From assembly GCA_002281485.1 (NCBI GenBank), contig NCGF01000003.1, positions 1 to 64,000 of the forward strand: 64,000 nucleotides of DNA, given 5' to 3'. Origin of the DNA: Sphingomonas sp. 28-66-16. Lineage in GTDB: Bacteria > Pseudomonadota > Alphaproteobacteria > Sphingomonadales > Sphingomonadaceae. Below the pieces are notes generated by a model, which ran no database searches, was not told the DNA's origin, and worked only from the letters and a program-made list of their open reading frames with translations. Shown one piece after another: positions 44,334 to 54,295 of the stretch. Each line of letters starts with the position of its first letter. The stretch's first letter is position 1. Position numbers and translations under genes: made by a program.

Positions 44334-44362
44334 AAGCCCCTCCCCGTTTGGGGGAGGGGCTT
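44334..44362. repeat. Perfect 12-bp hairpin, repeat or terminator
   Basis: AAGCCCCTCCCC (44334-44345) and GGGGAGGGGCTT (44351-44362) form a perfect stem with the loop GTTTG, 11 bases after the aldehyde dehydrogenase stop. There is no T-run on either side, so it is more like the dispersed CCCCTCCCC hairpins of sphingomonads than a classic intrinsic terminator. A degenerate relative lies at about 63527-63551. Confidence 0.6.
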
Positions 44363-44412
44363 GAAAAGAGCCAACCTAGCGCATCACCCCCACCCCCGCT
44401 AAACGCCACTCC

Positions 44413-46068
44413 ATGAGCACGAAACGTACCGGCGGCCGCATCCTTGTCGACAACCTGATCGCACAAGGCTGCGACCGCATCTTCCAGGTGCCGGGCGAGA
44501 GTTTCCTCGCGGTCCTCGACGCGCTCCACGACACGCCCGAGATCGATGTCGTGACGTGTCGGCAAGAGGGCGGCGCGGCGTTCATGGCCTGCGCCGACGG
44601 CACGCTGACCCAGCGCCCCGGCATCTGCTTCGTCACACGCGGCCCCGGCGCGACCAATGCCAGCATCGGCGTCCATGTGGCGATGCAGGACTCGCAGCCG
44701 ATGATCCTGTTCATCGGCGATGTCGACCGCGGCATGCGCGACCGCGAGGGGTTTCAGGAGGTCGATTTCGTCGCGCTGTTCACCCCGCTTGCCAAGCTTG
44801 CGCTGCGGATCGACGACGCCCGCCGCATCCCCGAATATGTCGCCCGCGCCTTCAACGTCGCGACCAGCGGGCGGCCGGGCCCCGTCGTCATCGCGCTGCC
44901 CGAGGATATGTTGTGCGATGTCGTCGAGGCAGTCGATCGCGATCCGGTCGCGCTGTACCCGGTCGATTACGACCCCGATGATTTCGCGCCGATGTTCGAA
45001 TTGCTGCGCGCGGCGCAATCGCCGGTGGCGATTGTCGGCGGGGCGGGGTGGGACGATCATGTCGCGACTGCCGTGGAAACATTTGCACGTAATTGGGGTG
45101 TTCCGGTCGCTGGCGCCTTCCGGCGCCAGGACGCGATTCCCAACGCCTCACCGGTGTGGGCCGGCAACCTCGGCTACGGGCCCAATCCGAAGCTCGTCGC
45201 TCGGATCAAGGCAGCCGATGTGCTGCTCGTCATCGGCGCAAGGCTGGGAGAGGCGACGACCGACGGCTATACGCTGGTCACCCCCGAGCATCAGGGCCAG
45301 ACACTGATCCACGTTCATCCCGATCCCGGCGAGCTCAATCGTGTATACCGCGCCGACATGGCGGTCGCGGCCGAAATGCTGACCTTCGTCGATATGCTGA
45401 CGATCGAGCCCGCGCCGGAATCGCCGCACCCATCGGGCGCCATCGCCCATGCCGAATGGCTCGACTGGTCGACGCCCAAGCCCCGTGAAGGCGTCACCCT
45501 CGACCTCGGCCTGTGCGTCGCCGCGATGCGCGAGCGGCTGACGCCGGCAGACACCATCATCTGCAACGGCGCGGGGAATTTCTCCGGCTGGTGGCACCGC
45601 TACTGGCATTATGGCAACCCTGGCACCCAGCTCGCCCCCACCGCGGGCGCAATGGGATACGGCGTCCCCGCCGCCGTCGCAGGGGCCCTGCGCTGCCCCG
45701 AGAAGACCGTCGTCGCGGTTGCGGGCGATGGCGATTTTCTGATGAACGGGCAGGAATTGGCGACCGCGATCCAGCACGGTGCCGACATGCTCGTCATCGT
45801 CGTCGACAATGGCGGCTATGGCACCATCCGCATGCACCAGGAGCGCGAATATCCTGCGCGCCTCAGCGGCACCGCACTCCACAATCCCGACTTCGCGCTG
45901 CTCGGCAAAGCCTATGGGGCTTGGTCGGAAACCGTCGAGACGACCGCGCAATTCGCGCCCGCGCTCGACCGCGCGCTCGCGCAAGGCGGCGTGAAGCTGC
46001 TCCACCTGAAGACCGATATGGAAATCATCACCAACGGCACCACGATCACCCAGTTGCGCGGGCGTTAG
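44413..46068 (+). CDS. Thiamine diphosphate-dependent enzyme (acetolactate synthase-like)
   Basis: A 551-residue ThDP enzyme with the three domains of the acetolactate synthase/benzoylformate decarboxylase superfamily. The N-terminal Pyr domain has FQVPGESFLAVLDAL with the ThDP-activating Glu in TCRQEGGAAFMA. The central domain has VIGARLGEATTDGYT, and the C-terminal PP domain the ThDP-Mg motif GDGDFLMN ... VVDNGGYG. It stands alone, not next to ilvN, so biosynthetic acetolactate synthase is unlikely. Specific substrate cannot be told. Confidence 0.87.
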   Translation: MSTKRTGGRILVDNLIAQGCDRIFQVPGESFLAVLDALHDTPEIDVVTCRQEGGAAFMACADGTLTQRPGICFVTRGPGATNASIGVHVAMQDSQPMILFIGDVDRGMRDREGFQEVDFVALFTPLAKLALRIDDARRIPEYVARAFNVATSGRPGPVVIALPEDMLCDVVEAVDRDPVALYPVDYDPDDFAPMFELLRAAQSPVAIVGGAGWDDHVATAVETFARNWGVPVAGAFRRQDAIPNASPVWAGNLGYGPNPKLVARIKAADVLLVIGARLGEATTDGYTLVTPEHQGQTLIHVHPDPGELNRVYRADMAVAAEMLTFVDMLTIEPAPESPHPSGAIAHAEWLDWSTPKPREGVTLDLGLCVAAMRERLTPADTIICNGAGNFSGWWHRYWHYGNPGTQLAPTAGAMGYGVPAAVAGALRCPEKTVVAVAGDGDFLMNGQELATAIQHGADMLVIVVDNGGYGTIRMHQEREYPARLSGTALHNPDFALLGKAYGAWSETVETTAQFAPALDRALAQGGVKLLHLKTDMEIITNGTTITQLRGR

Positions 46069-46191
46069 GGGGGCAGAACCGACGTTCTGAACAACGTGAC
46101 GGGCGCATAACGGGCCAACGCGGTTCCACAGAGCGATCGTGAATCGTCCCTGCGCTCGCATCGACGGCAGCGAACGCGCTCGGTGACGAAA

Positions 46192-46218
46192 GGCCGCCCC
46201 GACCAGGTCGGAGCGGCC
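46192..46218 (-). terminator. Probable terminator of csbD
   Basis: GGCCGC-C-CCGAC-CAG-GTCGG-A-GCGGCC (46192-46218) forms an 11-bp stem with one mismatch and a three-base loop. On the minus strand it follows the csbD stop by about 28 bases and is followed by TTTCG. The short T-run makes it a moderate terminator. It may also limit read-through from the convergent ThDP-enzyme gene. Confidence 0.5.
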
Positions 46219-46246
46219 CATTGGTCAGCCGGGTAAGGCTAAAGCG

Positions 46247-46417
46247 TCAGATGTCGTCGCCGAGCGCGCCCTTGATCTTGCCGGCAGTCTGCTGGGCCTT
46301 GCCCTTCATTTCCTGCTGCGCGCCATCGGCCTGCGTCTCGGGATCGTTGCTGTGCTGCTTGGCCTTGCCGATCGCTTCGTTGACATTGCCTTTGATCTTG
46401 TCGGTGAGTTCACCCAT
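46247..46417 (-). CDS. CsbD-family stress protein
   Basis: A 56-residue hydrophilic protein of the CsbD family: MGELTDKIKGNVNEAIGKAK, then ETQADGAQQEMKGKAQQTAGKIKGALGD. The family is induced by general stress and its molecular role is unknown. AGGAG seven to eight bases upstream of ATG 46417 fixes the start; the longer frame has no ribosome site. A hairpin terminator follows. Confidence 0.93.
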   Translation of the reverse strand: MGELTDKIKGNVNEAIGKAKQHSNDPETQADGAQQEMKGKAQQTAGKIKGALGDDI

Positions 46418-46547
46418 CGTCAGTCTCCTGAGCGGGCTTGTCCGCTGGCGGGTCATTCCGTCAGCATCGCCACACTACACGGGATCAACGGGGCAATCGC
46501 GCAGCGGTTCCCACCGCCCCGCCGACTCGATTGAAAAAAACGATCGG

Positions 46548-47330
46548 TTACTGATTCTTAGGCGAGGTCGGCACCGGTACGATCCTGCGCAGAAATTGTT
46601 CGACCGCGCGCCAATTCTCCTCGGCGCCGCGCGGGTTGCGGGCGGCGATCAGCGTCGAGGAGCCATGCACGCCCGCGGTCGGCGGCACGTAAAGCTGCTT
46701 CGTCGCGGCGGGCGCCGCCTCGACGATGGCCCGGGCGGCGCCAATCTCGCCGGCGTCCTTCGCCGCCGTGGCGAAGATCGGCACCCGCACTTGCGCCGCC
46801 GCCCGTTCCACGAGATCGGGCGCGCCGAGATACTCGCCCGGCGAAAACGCCAGCACGCCCTGCACCTTGCCCTTGTTTTCGGCCGCCACGAGAAACACCA
46901 GCGCCGCCGAATAGCTGCTCCCCCAGATCAGCACCGGCAGGTGCGGCGTCTGCTTGTTCGCCCAATCGACCGCCGCCTGGAGATCCTGCTTCGCCTCGAG
47001 ATAAGGCTTCGACCCGTCGAGCAGATGCACCGTCGAATTGTCGCCGAACAGATCGCCGCCCGCGCGCTGATCGATCGCAAAGGCGGTGAAGCCGTCGGCG
47101 GCAAGGCGCGGGCCGATCGTGTCATATTCGTTCTTGCTCGATCCCGCCTGATGGAACAGCAGGATGATCCCGCGCGGCTTCGACGAGGGATAGACCCAGC
47201 CGACGATGTTGATCCGGTCGGCCGCCTTGATATTCTCGGGATGGCGCGGCAGCGCTTCGGCGACGCTCGTCGCCCGGTCGCACGCAACCAGCATCGCGGG
47301 CAGCACCAGCAGGGCAATCAACCAACGCAT
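46548..47330 (-). CDS. Lipoprotein alpha/beta hydrolase (dienelactone-hydrolase-like)
   Basis: A 260-residue hydrolase with a lipoprotein signal (MRWLIALLVLPAMLVAC, lipobox Cys17). It has IILLFHQAGSSKNEY as oxyanion region, a nucleophile elbow IWGSSYSAALVF, and TAGVHGSS holding a likely catalytic His. GGAG lies about nine bases before ATG 47330; ATG 47345 is a possible alternative. It should be anchored in an envelope membrane. Substrate unknown. Confidence 0.78.
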   Translation of the reverse strand: MRWLIALLVLPAMLVACDRATSVAEALPRHPENIKAADRINIVGWVYPSSKPRGIILLFHQAGSSKNEYDTIGPRLAADGFTAFAIDQRAGGDLFGDNSTVHLLDGSKPYLEAKQDLQAAVDWANKQTPHLPVLIWGSSYSAALVFLVAAENKGKVQGVLAFSPGEYLGAPDLVERAAAQVRVPIFATAAKDAGEIGAARAIVEAAPAATKQLYVPPTAGVHGSSTLIAARNPRGAEENWRAVEQFLRRIVPVPTSPKNQ

Positions 47331-47380
47331 CACAGCTCGCTCCATCGGCGGTACAGAGGGGCGGCCGGCGCCATAGCGGC

Positions 47381-48385
47381 TCAGATCAATCCCGCCAACG
47401 GGCTCGACGGATCGGCATAGCGCCGCAGCCCCATCCGCCCGGCGCGATAGGCCAGCCGGCCGCTCTCGACCGCGTGCTTCATCGCGGCGGCCATCATGAT
47501 CGGGTCTTTCGCCTCGGCGATCGCGGTGTTCATCAGCACGCCGTCGCAGCCCAGTTCCATCGCCACCGCTGCATCGGAAGCGGTTCCCACCCCGGCATCG
47601 ACCAGCACCGGCACCTTCGCCCCCTCGACGATCAGCCGGATCGTCACCCGGTTCTGGATGCCGAGCCCCGAACCGATCGGCGCGCCGAGCGGCATGATCG
47701 CCACCGCGCCGGCATCTTCGAGCCGCTTCGCCGCGATCGGATCGTCGACGCAATAGACCATCGGGAGAAACCCCTCCTTGGCGAGGATCTCGGTCGCTCG
47801 CAGCGTTTCGACCATGTCGGGATAGAGCGTCCGAGCCTCGCCCAGCACCTCGAGCTTGACGAGATCCCAGCCCCCCGCCTCGCGCGCCAGCCGCAGCGTG
47901 CGCACCGCCTCGTCACCGGTGAAGCAGCCGGCGGTGTTGGGCAGATAGGTGACCTTTTTGGGATCGATGAAATCGGTCAGCATCGGCGCTTTGGGGTCGG
48001 AGACGTTCACGCGCCGCACCGCGACGGTGACGATCTCGGCGCCCGAGGCTTCGAGCGCCGCTGCGTTCTGCGCGAAATCCTTGTACTTGCCGGTCCCGAC
48101 GATCAGCCGCGAGCGAAAGGTGCGGCCCGCAACGGTCCAGCTGTCGTCGTCGATCACCGCGGCATGATCGCCGCCGCCGACGAAATGGACGATCTCGAGT
48201 TCGTCGCCATCCTCGACGATCACCTGGGCGAGCGTCGATCGCGGCACGACTTCGAGATTGCGCTCGACCGCGACCTTTTCGGGGGCGAGGCCGAGCTCTT
48301 CGGCGAGTGCGGCGAGGCTGAGTCCGGCGGCCACCCGGCGATGGTCGCCATTGACGCGGATCGAAACGGTGTTGTCGCTGTGCAT
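47381..48385 (-). CDS. thiS-thiG: ThiS-ThiG fusion (sulfur carrier + thiazole synthase)
   Basis: A 334-residue fusion. Residues 1-70 are ThiS-like with ubiquitin-type fold ending [12 protein letters not shown], and residues 78-334 are thiazole synthase ThiG. The ThiG part shows the [11 protein letters not shown] start, the active-site Lys region [30 protein letters not shown] and [21 protein letters not shown]. ThiG builds the thiazole of thiamine using sulfur carried as thiocarboxylate on the ThiS C-terminal Gly. In the fusion the Gly-Gly is internal and continues into [12 protein letters not shown], so either the linker is cleaved or another ThiS is used. Diverges from aroQ. Confidence 0.93.
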   Translation of the reverse strand: MHSDNTVSIRVNGDHRRVAAGLSLAALAEELGLAPEKVAVERNLEVVPRSTLAQVIVEDGDELEIVHFVGGGDHAAVIDDDSWTVAGRTFRSRLIVGTGKYKDFAQNAAALEASGAEIVTVAVRRVNVSDPKAPMLTDFIDPKKVTYLPNTAGCFTGDEAVRTLRLAREAGGWDLVKLEVLGEARTLYPDMVETLRATEILAKEGFLPMVYCVDDPIAAKRLEDAGAVAIMPLGAPIGSGLGIQNRVTIRLIVEGAKVPVLVDAGVGTASDAAVAMELGCDGVLMNTAIAEAKDPIMMAAAMKHAVESGRLAYRAGRMGLRRYADPSSPLAGLI

Positions 48386-48435
48386 GCGCGCCAGATATGG
48401 GCTAAGCGGTCAACTCGCAACCGAAAGACCGCCTC

Positions 48436-48870
48436 GTGACCGCCACCATCTTCGTCCTCAACGGTCCCAACCTCAATCTGCTGGGCCTGCGCGAGCCCGA
48501 CATCTACGGACACGACACGCTCGACGATATCGCCGGCCGGCTCGAGGACCGCGCCCGCGCGCTCGATCTCGCGATCGACATGCGCCAGTCGAACCACGAG
48601 GGCCATCTGATCGACTGGCTTCACGAGGCGCAGGCGACCGGCGCCAAGGCAGTGATCCTCAATCCGGGCGGCTTCACCCACACCTCGGTGGCGCTGCACG
48701 ATGCCGTGAAGGCGATCACCACCCCGGTGATCGAGGTGCATCTTTCCAACCCGCACGCGCGCGAGGCTTTCCGGCATGTCAGCTATGTCGGACGCGCCGC
48801 GCGCGGCACTATCGCCGGTTTCGGGGCGGTTTCCTATCTGCTGGCGCTTGAAGCCGTCGCGCGCTTCTGA
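48436..48870 (+). CDS. aroQ: 3-dehydroquinate dehydratase type II
   Basis: AroQ dehydrates 3-dehydroquinate to 3-dehydroshikimate in the shikimate pathway. The 144-residue protein has the [20 protein letters not shown] signature with the catalytic Tyr, then [17 protein letters not shown] and the His-containing [15 protein letters not shown]. The start is GTG 48436. It is followed 34 bases later by accB and accC, a common order in alphaproteobacteria. Confidence 0.96.
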   Translation: MTATIFVLNGPNLNLLGLREPDIYGHDTLDDIAGRLEDRARALDLAIDMRQSNHEGHLIDWLHEAQATGAKAVILNPGGFTHTSVALHDAVKAITTPVIEVHLSNPHAREAFRHVSYVGRAARGTIAGFGAVSYLLALEAVARF

Positions 48871-48904
48871 CAGGACAGGCGGCCAAACAGGGGAACGTAC
48901 AGGC

Positions 48905-49384
48905 ATGGCTGAAACGACCGAAGCCGGTGAGGGCGCAATGCGGATCGATGTCGATCTGGTCCGCCAGCTCGCCGAGCTGCTCGATGAGACTCACCTGACC
49001 GAAATCGAGGTCGAGGATGGCGACCGTCGCGTGCGCGTCGCGCGCAGCGTCACGGTCGCCGCCGCCGCGCCGATGCAGAACTATGCGCCCGCGCCGCAGG
49101 CGGCGGCGCCCGGCCCGGCGATGATCGAGGCGGCGCCCGCCGCGCCCAGCGCCAATGCCGTCAAATCGCCGATGGTCGGCACGGTCTATCTGTCGGCCGA
49201 ACCCGGCGCGAAGCCGTTCGTTTCGGTGGGCGACAAGGTCGCCGCCGGCGCGACGCTCGTCATCGTCGAGGCGATGAAGGTGATGAATCCGATCATCGCG
49301 CCCTCGGCGGGCACGGTCGCTGCGGTGCTGGTCGAAAACGGGCAGCCGGTCGAATTCGATCAACCCCTCGTCGTCGTCGAGTAA
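48905..49384 (+). CDS. accB: Biotin carboxyl carrier protein of acetyl-CoA carboxylase
   Basis: The 159-residue BCCP carries biotin for fatty acid synthesis. The N-terminal part ([24 protein letters not shown]) and an Ala/Pro-rich linker precede the biotinyl domain, with the biotinylation motif [11 protein letters not shown] 48905 is chosen; an internal ATG (MRIDVDLV) is possible. accC follows after one base. Confidence 0.96.
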   Translation: MAETTEAGEGAMRIDVDLVRQLAELLDETHLTEIEVEDGDRRVRVARSVTVAAAAPMQNYAPAPQAAAPGPAMIEAAPAAPSANAVKSPMVGTVYLSAEPGAKPFVSVGDKVAAGATLVIVEAMKVMNPIIAPSAGTVAAVLVENGQPVEFDQPLVVVE

Positions 49385-49385
49385 C

Positions 49386-50738
49386 ATGGCCCAGATCAAG
49401 AAGCTGCTGATCGCCAATCGCGGCGAGATCGCGCTGCGCATCCACCGCGCCTGTCATGAAATGGGCATCGAGACCGTCGCGGTGCATTCGACCGCCGACA
49501 GCGATGCGATGCACGTTCGGCTCGCCGATCAGGCGATCTGCATCGGCCCGCCGTCAGCGGCCGAGAGCTATCTCAACATCCCCAACATCATCTCGGCGGC
49601 CGAAATCTCGGGCGCCGACGCGATCCATCCCGGCTATGGTTTCCTGAGCGAGAACGCCAAATTCGCCGAGATCGTCGAGGCGCACGACATCATCTTCGTC
49701 GGCCCGAAACCCGAGCATATCCGCACGATGGGCGACAAGGTCGAGGCGAAGCGCACCGCCGGCGCGCTCGGCCTGCCGCTGGTGCCCGGCTCGGACGGCG
49801 CGATCAGCGAGATCGCCGAGGCCAAGGCGATTGCGGAACGCGTCGGCTATCCGGTGATCATCAAGGCCGCCTCGGGCGGCGGCGGGCGCGGGATGAAGGT
49901 TGTCACCAGCCCGACCGATCTCGAAACCCAGATGCAGCAGGCGGGTACCGAAGCCAAAGCCGCGTTCGGCGATGCGACGGTCTATCTCGAAAAATATCTC
50001 GGCAATCCGCGCCACATCGAGTTCCAGATCTTCGGCGACGGCAACGGCAACGCGATCCACCTCGGCGAGCGCGACTGCTCGCTCCAGCGCCGCCACCAGA
50101 AGGTGCTCGAGGAGGCGCCCTCCCCCGTGCTCGGCCATGCGGACCGCGAGCGGATGGGCGGCGTCTGCGCCAGGGCGATGGCGGACATGGGCTATCGCGG
50201 TGCGGGAACGATCGAGTTCCTGTGGGAGAACGGCGAATTCTATTTCATCGAAATGAACACCCGGCTGCAGGTCGAACATCCGGTGACCGAGGCGATCACC
50301 GGGCTCGATCTCGTCCGCGAACAGATCCGCATCGCCGAGGGGCACCCGCTGACGCTGCGTCAGGAGGACGTGCACTTCCGCGGCCATGCGATCGAATGCC
50401 GCATCAACGCCGAGGACCCGCGCACCTTCGCCCCCTCGCCGGGGCTGGTGAAGCAGTTCCACGCGCCGGGCGGGATGAACGTGCGCGTCGATAGCGGGCT
50501 CTACGCCGGCTATCGCGTGCCGCCTTATTATGATTCGATGATCGCCAAGCTGATCGTCTATGGCACCACCCGCCAGGGCGCGCTGCGCCGGCTGCGCCGC
50601 GCGCTGAAGGAATTCGTGATCGAGGGGATGAAGACCACCATCCCGCTCCATCAGGCGCTGCTCGACGATCCCGATTTCCAGAAGGGCGATTATACGATCA
50701 AGTGGCTCGAGGAATGGCTGGCACGGCAGGAGGATTGA
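49386..50738 (+). CDS. accC: Biotin carboxylase subunit of acetyl-CoA carboxylase
   Basis: AccC carboxylates biotin on AccB at the expense of ATP and bicarbonate. The 450-residue protein has [15 protein letters not shown] at the N terminus, the Gly-rich ATP loop [15 protein letters not shown], and [19 protein letters not shown]. The metal/catalytic region [19 protein letters not shown] follows. Length and motifs are normal. It completes aroQ-accB-accC. Confidence 0.97.
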   Translation: MAQIKKLLIANRGEIALRIHRACHEMGIETVAVHSTADSDAMHVRLADQAICIGPPSAAESYLNIPNIISAAEISGADAIHPGYGFLSENAKFAEIVEAHDIIFVGPKPEHIRTMGDKVEAKRTAGALGLPLVPGSDGAISEIAEAKAIAERVGYPVIIKAASGGGGRGMKVVTSPTDLETQMQQAGTEAKAAFGDATVYLEKYLGNPRHIEFQIFGDGNGNAIHLGERDCSLQRRHQKVLEEAPSPVLGHADRERMGGVCARAMADMGYRGAGTIEFLWENGEFYFIEMNTRLQVEHPVTEAITGLDLVREQIRIAEGHPLTLRQEDVHFRGHAIECRINAEDPRTFAPSPGLVKQFHAPGGMNVRVDSGLYAGYRVPPYYDSMIAKLIVYGTTRQGALRRLRRALKEFVIEGMKTTIPLHQALLDDPDFQKGDYTIKWLEEWLARQED

Positions 50739-50904
50739 GGCCTCGCCGACTGGATCGGAAGCAATCCCAAGGTCGATGAGGCGGCGTCGGCTGCGTTCTC
50801 GGATCAGTCGCTGGACCAGCCTCGATGCCTCGCGCCGCGCGACGTTGCCCTCCGCCCACCGGCGTGACACAAGACCGGCACCGTCGACCAAGGGGAAACA
50901 CTCG

Positions 50905-52851
50905 ATGCGCTTTGCCACCGCTCTGTTGCTCGCCGCCACCGCCGCCGTGCCACTTTACGCGCAGGTCAAGACACCCGATCGCCCCGTCACCGATCCGAAG
51001 GCCCTGTCGTCGGTCGCGAGCGAGGCGGCCGCATCGGTGCCGGTCGAGGATATCGGCACGACCCGGTCGCTGGCCAGCGCGGCGTGGAGCGCCGACGGCA
51101 AGGCGATCTTCGTCGCCACCAATCTCACCGGCCGGACCAATATCTGGCGCACCGATACCAAGGGCAGCTGGCCGATCCAGCTCACCCAGTCGGAAGACGC
51201 GCAGAGCGGCCTTGTCACGTCGCGCGACGGCAAATGGGTCTATTTCGAACAGGACAAGGGCGGCAACGAATATACCGACATCTACCGGGTCCCCGCCACC
51301 GGCGGCGCGGTCGTCAACCTGACCAACACCCCCGATCGGCAGGAGGGCAACATGCTCGTCGCGCCGCAGGGCGGGATGATCGCGCTGGTCACCAAGCTCA
51401 AGTCCGAGGGCCAGGCCAATCTCGCGGTGATGGACACCGACGGCGCGCTCCGCGCGCTGACCGCCGAGAAGGACCCGCAATTCAGCTGGACCCCGGTCGC
51501 CTGGACCGATGGCGGCCGCGCGCTGATTGCCAACCATGACCGAGTCGACGGCGTCGTCAGCGAGGTCTGGCGGATCGACGTCGCCGACGGCAAGGCGGTT
51601 CGCTTGCTCGGCAAGCCCGATACCGTCTTTTTCGCCACCGACGTCACCGCCGACGGCAAGACGATCGCCGCCACGACCAACGATTCGACCGGCCAGAACC
51701 ATGCCGGGCTCTATGACGTCGCCGCCAAAAGCTGGCGCTGGCTGAAACCAACCCCGTGGGAGCAGACCAGCGGTATGTTCACCCGCGACGGGCGGGCGAT
51801 GATCGTGCGCACCGCCGCCGACACGCGAAGCGCGCTGTCTAGGGTCGACCTGGCGACGATGGCGGAAACGCCGCTCGGCCTGCCACCGGGCGTCAACGGC
51901 TTCATCGGCGCCGAACCGCTGTCGCCCGATGGCCAGTTGATGATGGTGAGCCATTCGGGCGCCGATTCACCCAGCGATCTCTATCTGTACGACATGACGC
52001 GCGGCCAGACCCGCCCCGCGACCCAGCTGGCGATGGCGAGCCTCAGCCCCGCCAGCCTGCCGCGGTCGACCGAAGTCGTCTACAAGAGCTTCGACGGCAC
52101 GCTGATCAGCGCGGTCGTGACGATGCCCTATAATCTCAAGCGCGATGGCGCCAACCCGGCGATCGTGCTGCCCCATGGCGGGCCGACCGGCCAGGCGGTC
52201 GATGGCTTCAACCGCTATGCCGCCGCGCTGGCGAGCCGTGGCTATATCACCATCCAGCCCAATTTCCGTGGCTCGACCGGCTATGGCAAGGCATTCCAGG
52301 CCGCCAATTTCAAGGATCTCGGCGGCGGCGACCTCAAGGACGTGATCGCCGCCAAGCAGTTCCTCGTCGCGTCGGGCTATGTCGATCCCAAGCGGGTCGG
52401 CATTTTCGGCGGCTCCTATGGCGGGTTCATGACGCTGATGGCGATCGGCCGCGCGCCCGATGAATTCGCCGCCGCCGTCCAGTGGTTCGGAATCATCAAC
52501 TGGCGGACGATGTACCGCGATCAGGACGAGGTGCTGCGCGCCTATCAGCGCACGCTGATCGGGACGCCCGACGCCGACCCCAAGGTCTATGACGCTGCCT
52601 CGCCGCTGACCTATATTCGCGCGGCCAAGGCGCCATTGCTCACCATCCAGGGCGAAAACGATATCCGCGTGCCGCGCGGTCAGGCGCAGGAGGTCAACGA
52701 CATCCTGAAGGCCAAGGGCAACGTCGTCGAGACGATCTTCTATCCCGAAGAAGGCCACGGCTTCCGCAAGCGCGAGAACCAGCTCGATTCGCTCCAGCGG
52801 ACCGTTGCATGGTTCGACAAATATCTGAAAGCCGCCCCCGCCGCCCGGTAA
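50905..52851 (+). CDS. Secreted S9-family prolyl oligopeptidase-like peptidase
   Basis: A 648-residue serine peptidase with a signal peptide (MRFATALLLAATAAVPLYA) and a beta-propeller N-terminal domain. The C-terminal catalytic domain has Ser504 in GGSYGG, Asp586 in GENDIRV and His618 in EEGHGF. The resemblance is to the dipeptidyl/acylaminoacyl peptidase (S9C-like) group. GGGGAAACACTCG before ATG 50905 gives a reasonable ribosome site. It probably degrades peptides in the periplasm. Confidence 0.9.
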   Translation: MRFATALLLAATAAVPLYAQVKTPDRPVTDPKALSSVASEAAASVPVEDIGTTRSLASAAWSADGKAIFVATNLTGRTNIWRTDTKGSWPIQLTQSEDAQSGLVTSRDGKWVYFEQDKGGNEYTDIYRVPATGGAVVNLTNTPDRQEGNMLVAPQGGMIALVTKLKSEGQANLAVMDTDGALRALTAEKDPQFSWTPVAWTDGGRALIANHDRVDGVVSEVWRIDVADGKAVRLLGKPDTVFFATDVTADGKTIAATTNDSTGQNHAGLYDVAAKSWRWLKPTPWEQTSGMFTRDGRAMIVRTAADTRSALSRVDLATMAETPLGLPPGVNGFIGAEPLSPDGQLMMVSHSGADSPSDLYLYDMTRGQTRPATQLAMASLSPASLPRSTEVVYKSFDGTLISAVVTMPYNLKRDGANPAIVLPHGGPTGQAVDGFNRYAAALASRGYITIQPNFRGSTGYGKAFQAANFKDLGGGDLKDVIAAKQFLVASGYVDPKRVGIFGGSYGGFMTLMAIGRAPDEFAAAVQWFGIINWRTMYRDQDEVLRAYQRTLIGTPDADPKVYDAASPLTYIRAAKAPLLTIQGENDIRVPRGQAQEVNDILKAKGNVVETIFYPEEGHGFRKRENQLDSLQRTVAWFDKYLKAAPAAR

Positions 52852-52934
52852 AGGCGGCGGGCCGCGATTGCCCGCCCCCATGCGCGCTGATAGCGTGACC
52901 GGCCGAGCATGATCGGGAACTCGCGGGGGATGAT

Positions 52935-53924
52935 ATGCGCAAATTTCTGGGCTGGCTCGCTCTTGTCCTGATGGTGGTGGTCGGCGGGGCGCTGCTCTAT
53001 TTCCGCACGCCGGACACCGATCCAGCGGCGATGCGCGCCAAATATGGCGGGCCCCCCTCGCAATATGTCGATCTGGGCGGTGGGCTGACCGTCCATCTGC
53101 GCGATACCGGCCCGCGCGAGGCGCCGGTGCTGATGCTGATCCACGGATCGAACGCGTCGCTCCACACCTGGGAACCCTGGGCCGCGCGGCTCGGCAAGCG
53201 CTACCGGATCATCCGCTTCGATCTGCCCGGCCACGGCCTCACCGGCCCCAGCCCGTCGCGCAACTACAGCAGCGCCGCCTTTGTCGATGTCGTCGAGAAG
53301 GTGCGTGCGAAACTCGGCGTCGATCACATGGTGCTCGCGGGCAATTCGATGGGCGGCGGCGTCGCCTGGCATTATGCGCTGATGTACCCCGAGCATCTGC
53401 GCGGACTGGTTCTGGTCGATGCCTCGGGCCAGCCCGAACCCGGCAATCAATCGCCACCGCTTGCCTTCCGTATCGCCCGCCTGCCGGTGCTGCGTGATCT
53501 CGCCGCGATGATCACCCCGCGCTCGCTGATCGCCGACGCCCTGCCGTCGGCGTTCAGCGACAAGAAATTCGCCGACGACAAGGCGATCGACCTTTATTGG
53601 GAATTGCTGCGCTATTCGGGCAACCGGACGGCGACGATCGATCGTTTCTCGACCGCGCCCGATTATGCGACGGCGGAAAAGCTCGCCCGGATCAGGACGC
53701 CGACGCTGATCCTGTGGGGTCAGGAAGACCGGCTGATCCCCGTCTCCTCGGCGCACTGGCTACACGATCGCCTGCCGGGATCGCAGCTGATCATCTATCC
53801 CGGCACCGGCCATGTCCCGATGGAGGAACGCGCCGATCAAAGCGCCGCCGACGTCTATCGATTCATCGAGATGAAGGCGCTGCCGGCACCCGTCCCGTCC
53901 CAGGCCGCCCCGCCGGCCCGTTGA
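52935..53924 (+). CDS. Membrane-anchored alpha/beta hydrolase
   Basis: A 329-residue hydrolase with one N-terminal membrane span (FLGWLALVLMVVVGGALLYF). It has the oxyanion block LMLIHGSNASLHTWEPW, FDLPGHGLTGPS, the nucleophile elbow VLAGNSMGGGVAW and the terminal TGHVPMEE His. Similar to haloalkane dehalogenase/epoxide hydrolase-like esterases, but substrate is not inferable. It precedes the ars operon on the same strand. Confidence 0.85.
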   Translation: MRKFLGWLALVLMVVVGGALLYFRTPDTDPAAMRAKYGGPPSQYVDLGGGLTVHLRDTGPREAPVLMLIHGSNASLHTWEPWAARLGKRYRIIRFDLPGHGLTGPSPSRNYSSAAFVDVVEKVRAKLGVDHMVLAGNSMGGGVAWHYALMYPEHLRGLVLVDASGQPEPGNQSPPLAFRIARLPVLRDLAAMITPRSLIADALPSAFSDKKFADDKAIDLYWELLRYSGNRTATIDRFSTAPDYATAEKLARIRTPTLILWGQEDRLIPVSSAHWLHDRLPGSQLIIYPGTGHVPMEERADQSAADVYRFIEMKALPAPVPSQAAPPAR

Positions 53925-53933
53925 CGTTGCTTC

Positions 53934-53961
53934 ATTTCGATAGTAGTCGAATTATCGAAAT
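53934..53961. promoter_or_regulatory. ArsR-type palindromic operator
   Basis: ATTTCGATA (53934-53942) and TATCGAAAT (53953-53961) are perfect 9-base inverted repeats with a 10-base spacer, and the right arm overlaps the arsR start codon. ArsR/SmtB repressors bind such palindromes at their own promoters, and the AT-rich site stands out from the GC-rich surroundings. Confidence 0.8.
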
Positions 53962-54295
53962 GGATAAGGCCGATCAGATCATCGCCGCGCTTGGCGCGCT
54001 GGCCCAGCCGCACCGGCTCGCGGCGTATCGCGCGCTCGTCGAGGCGGGACCGGACGGACTGGCCGCCGGCGATCTGGCGACCCGGCTCGGCGTCCCGGCG
54101 TCGTCGCTGTCGTTCCATCTCGGGCTGCTCGAACGATCGACTCTGATCGTCCGCCGACGCGCGGGCCGGTCGCTGATCTATTCGGCCGATTTCGGCGCGA
54201 TGACCGCGCTGATCGGCTATCTCACCGAGAATTGCTGCGGCGGCGCTGGCTGCACGCCCGACACCGCCCCGGCTTCCGGCAGGCACGCGGCATGA
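53960..54295 (+). CDS. arsR: ArsR/SmtB-family arsenic-responsive repressor
   Basis: A 111-residue winged-helix repressor (DQIIAALGALAQPHRLAAYRALVEAG, then PASSLSFHLGLLERSTLIVRRRAGRSLIYSADF). The usual ELCVC metal site in the DNA-binding helix is absent. Instead a Cys pair and further Cys lie at the C terminus (ENCCGGAGC), as in ArsR proteins with C-terminal As(III) sites. It overlaps arsC by 4 bases (ATGA) and starts within its own operator, so it is autoregulated by inference. Confidence 0.88.
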   Translation: MDKADQIIAALGALAQPHRLAAYRALVEAGPDGLAAGDLATRLGVPASSLSFHLGLLERSTLIVRRRAGRSLIYSADFGAMTALIGYLTENCCGGAGCTPDTAPASGRHAA

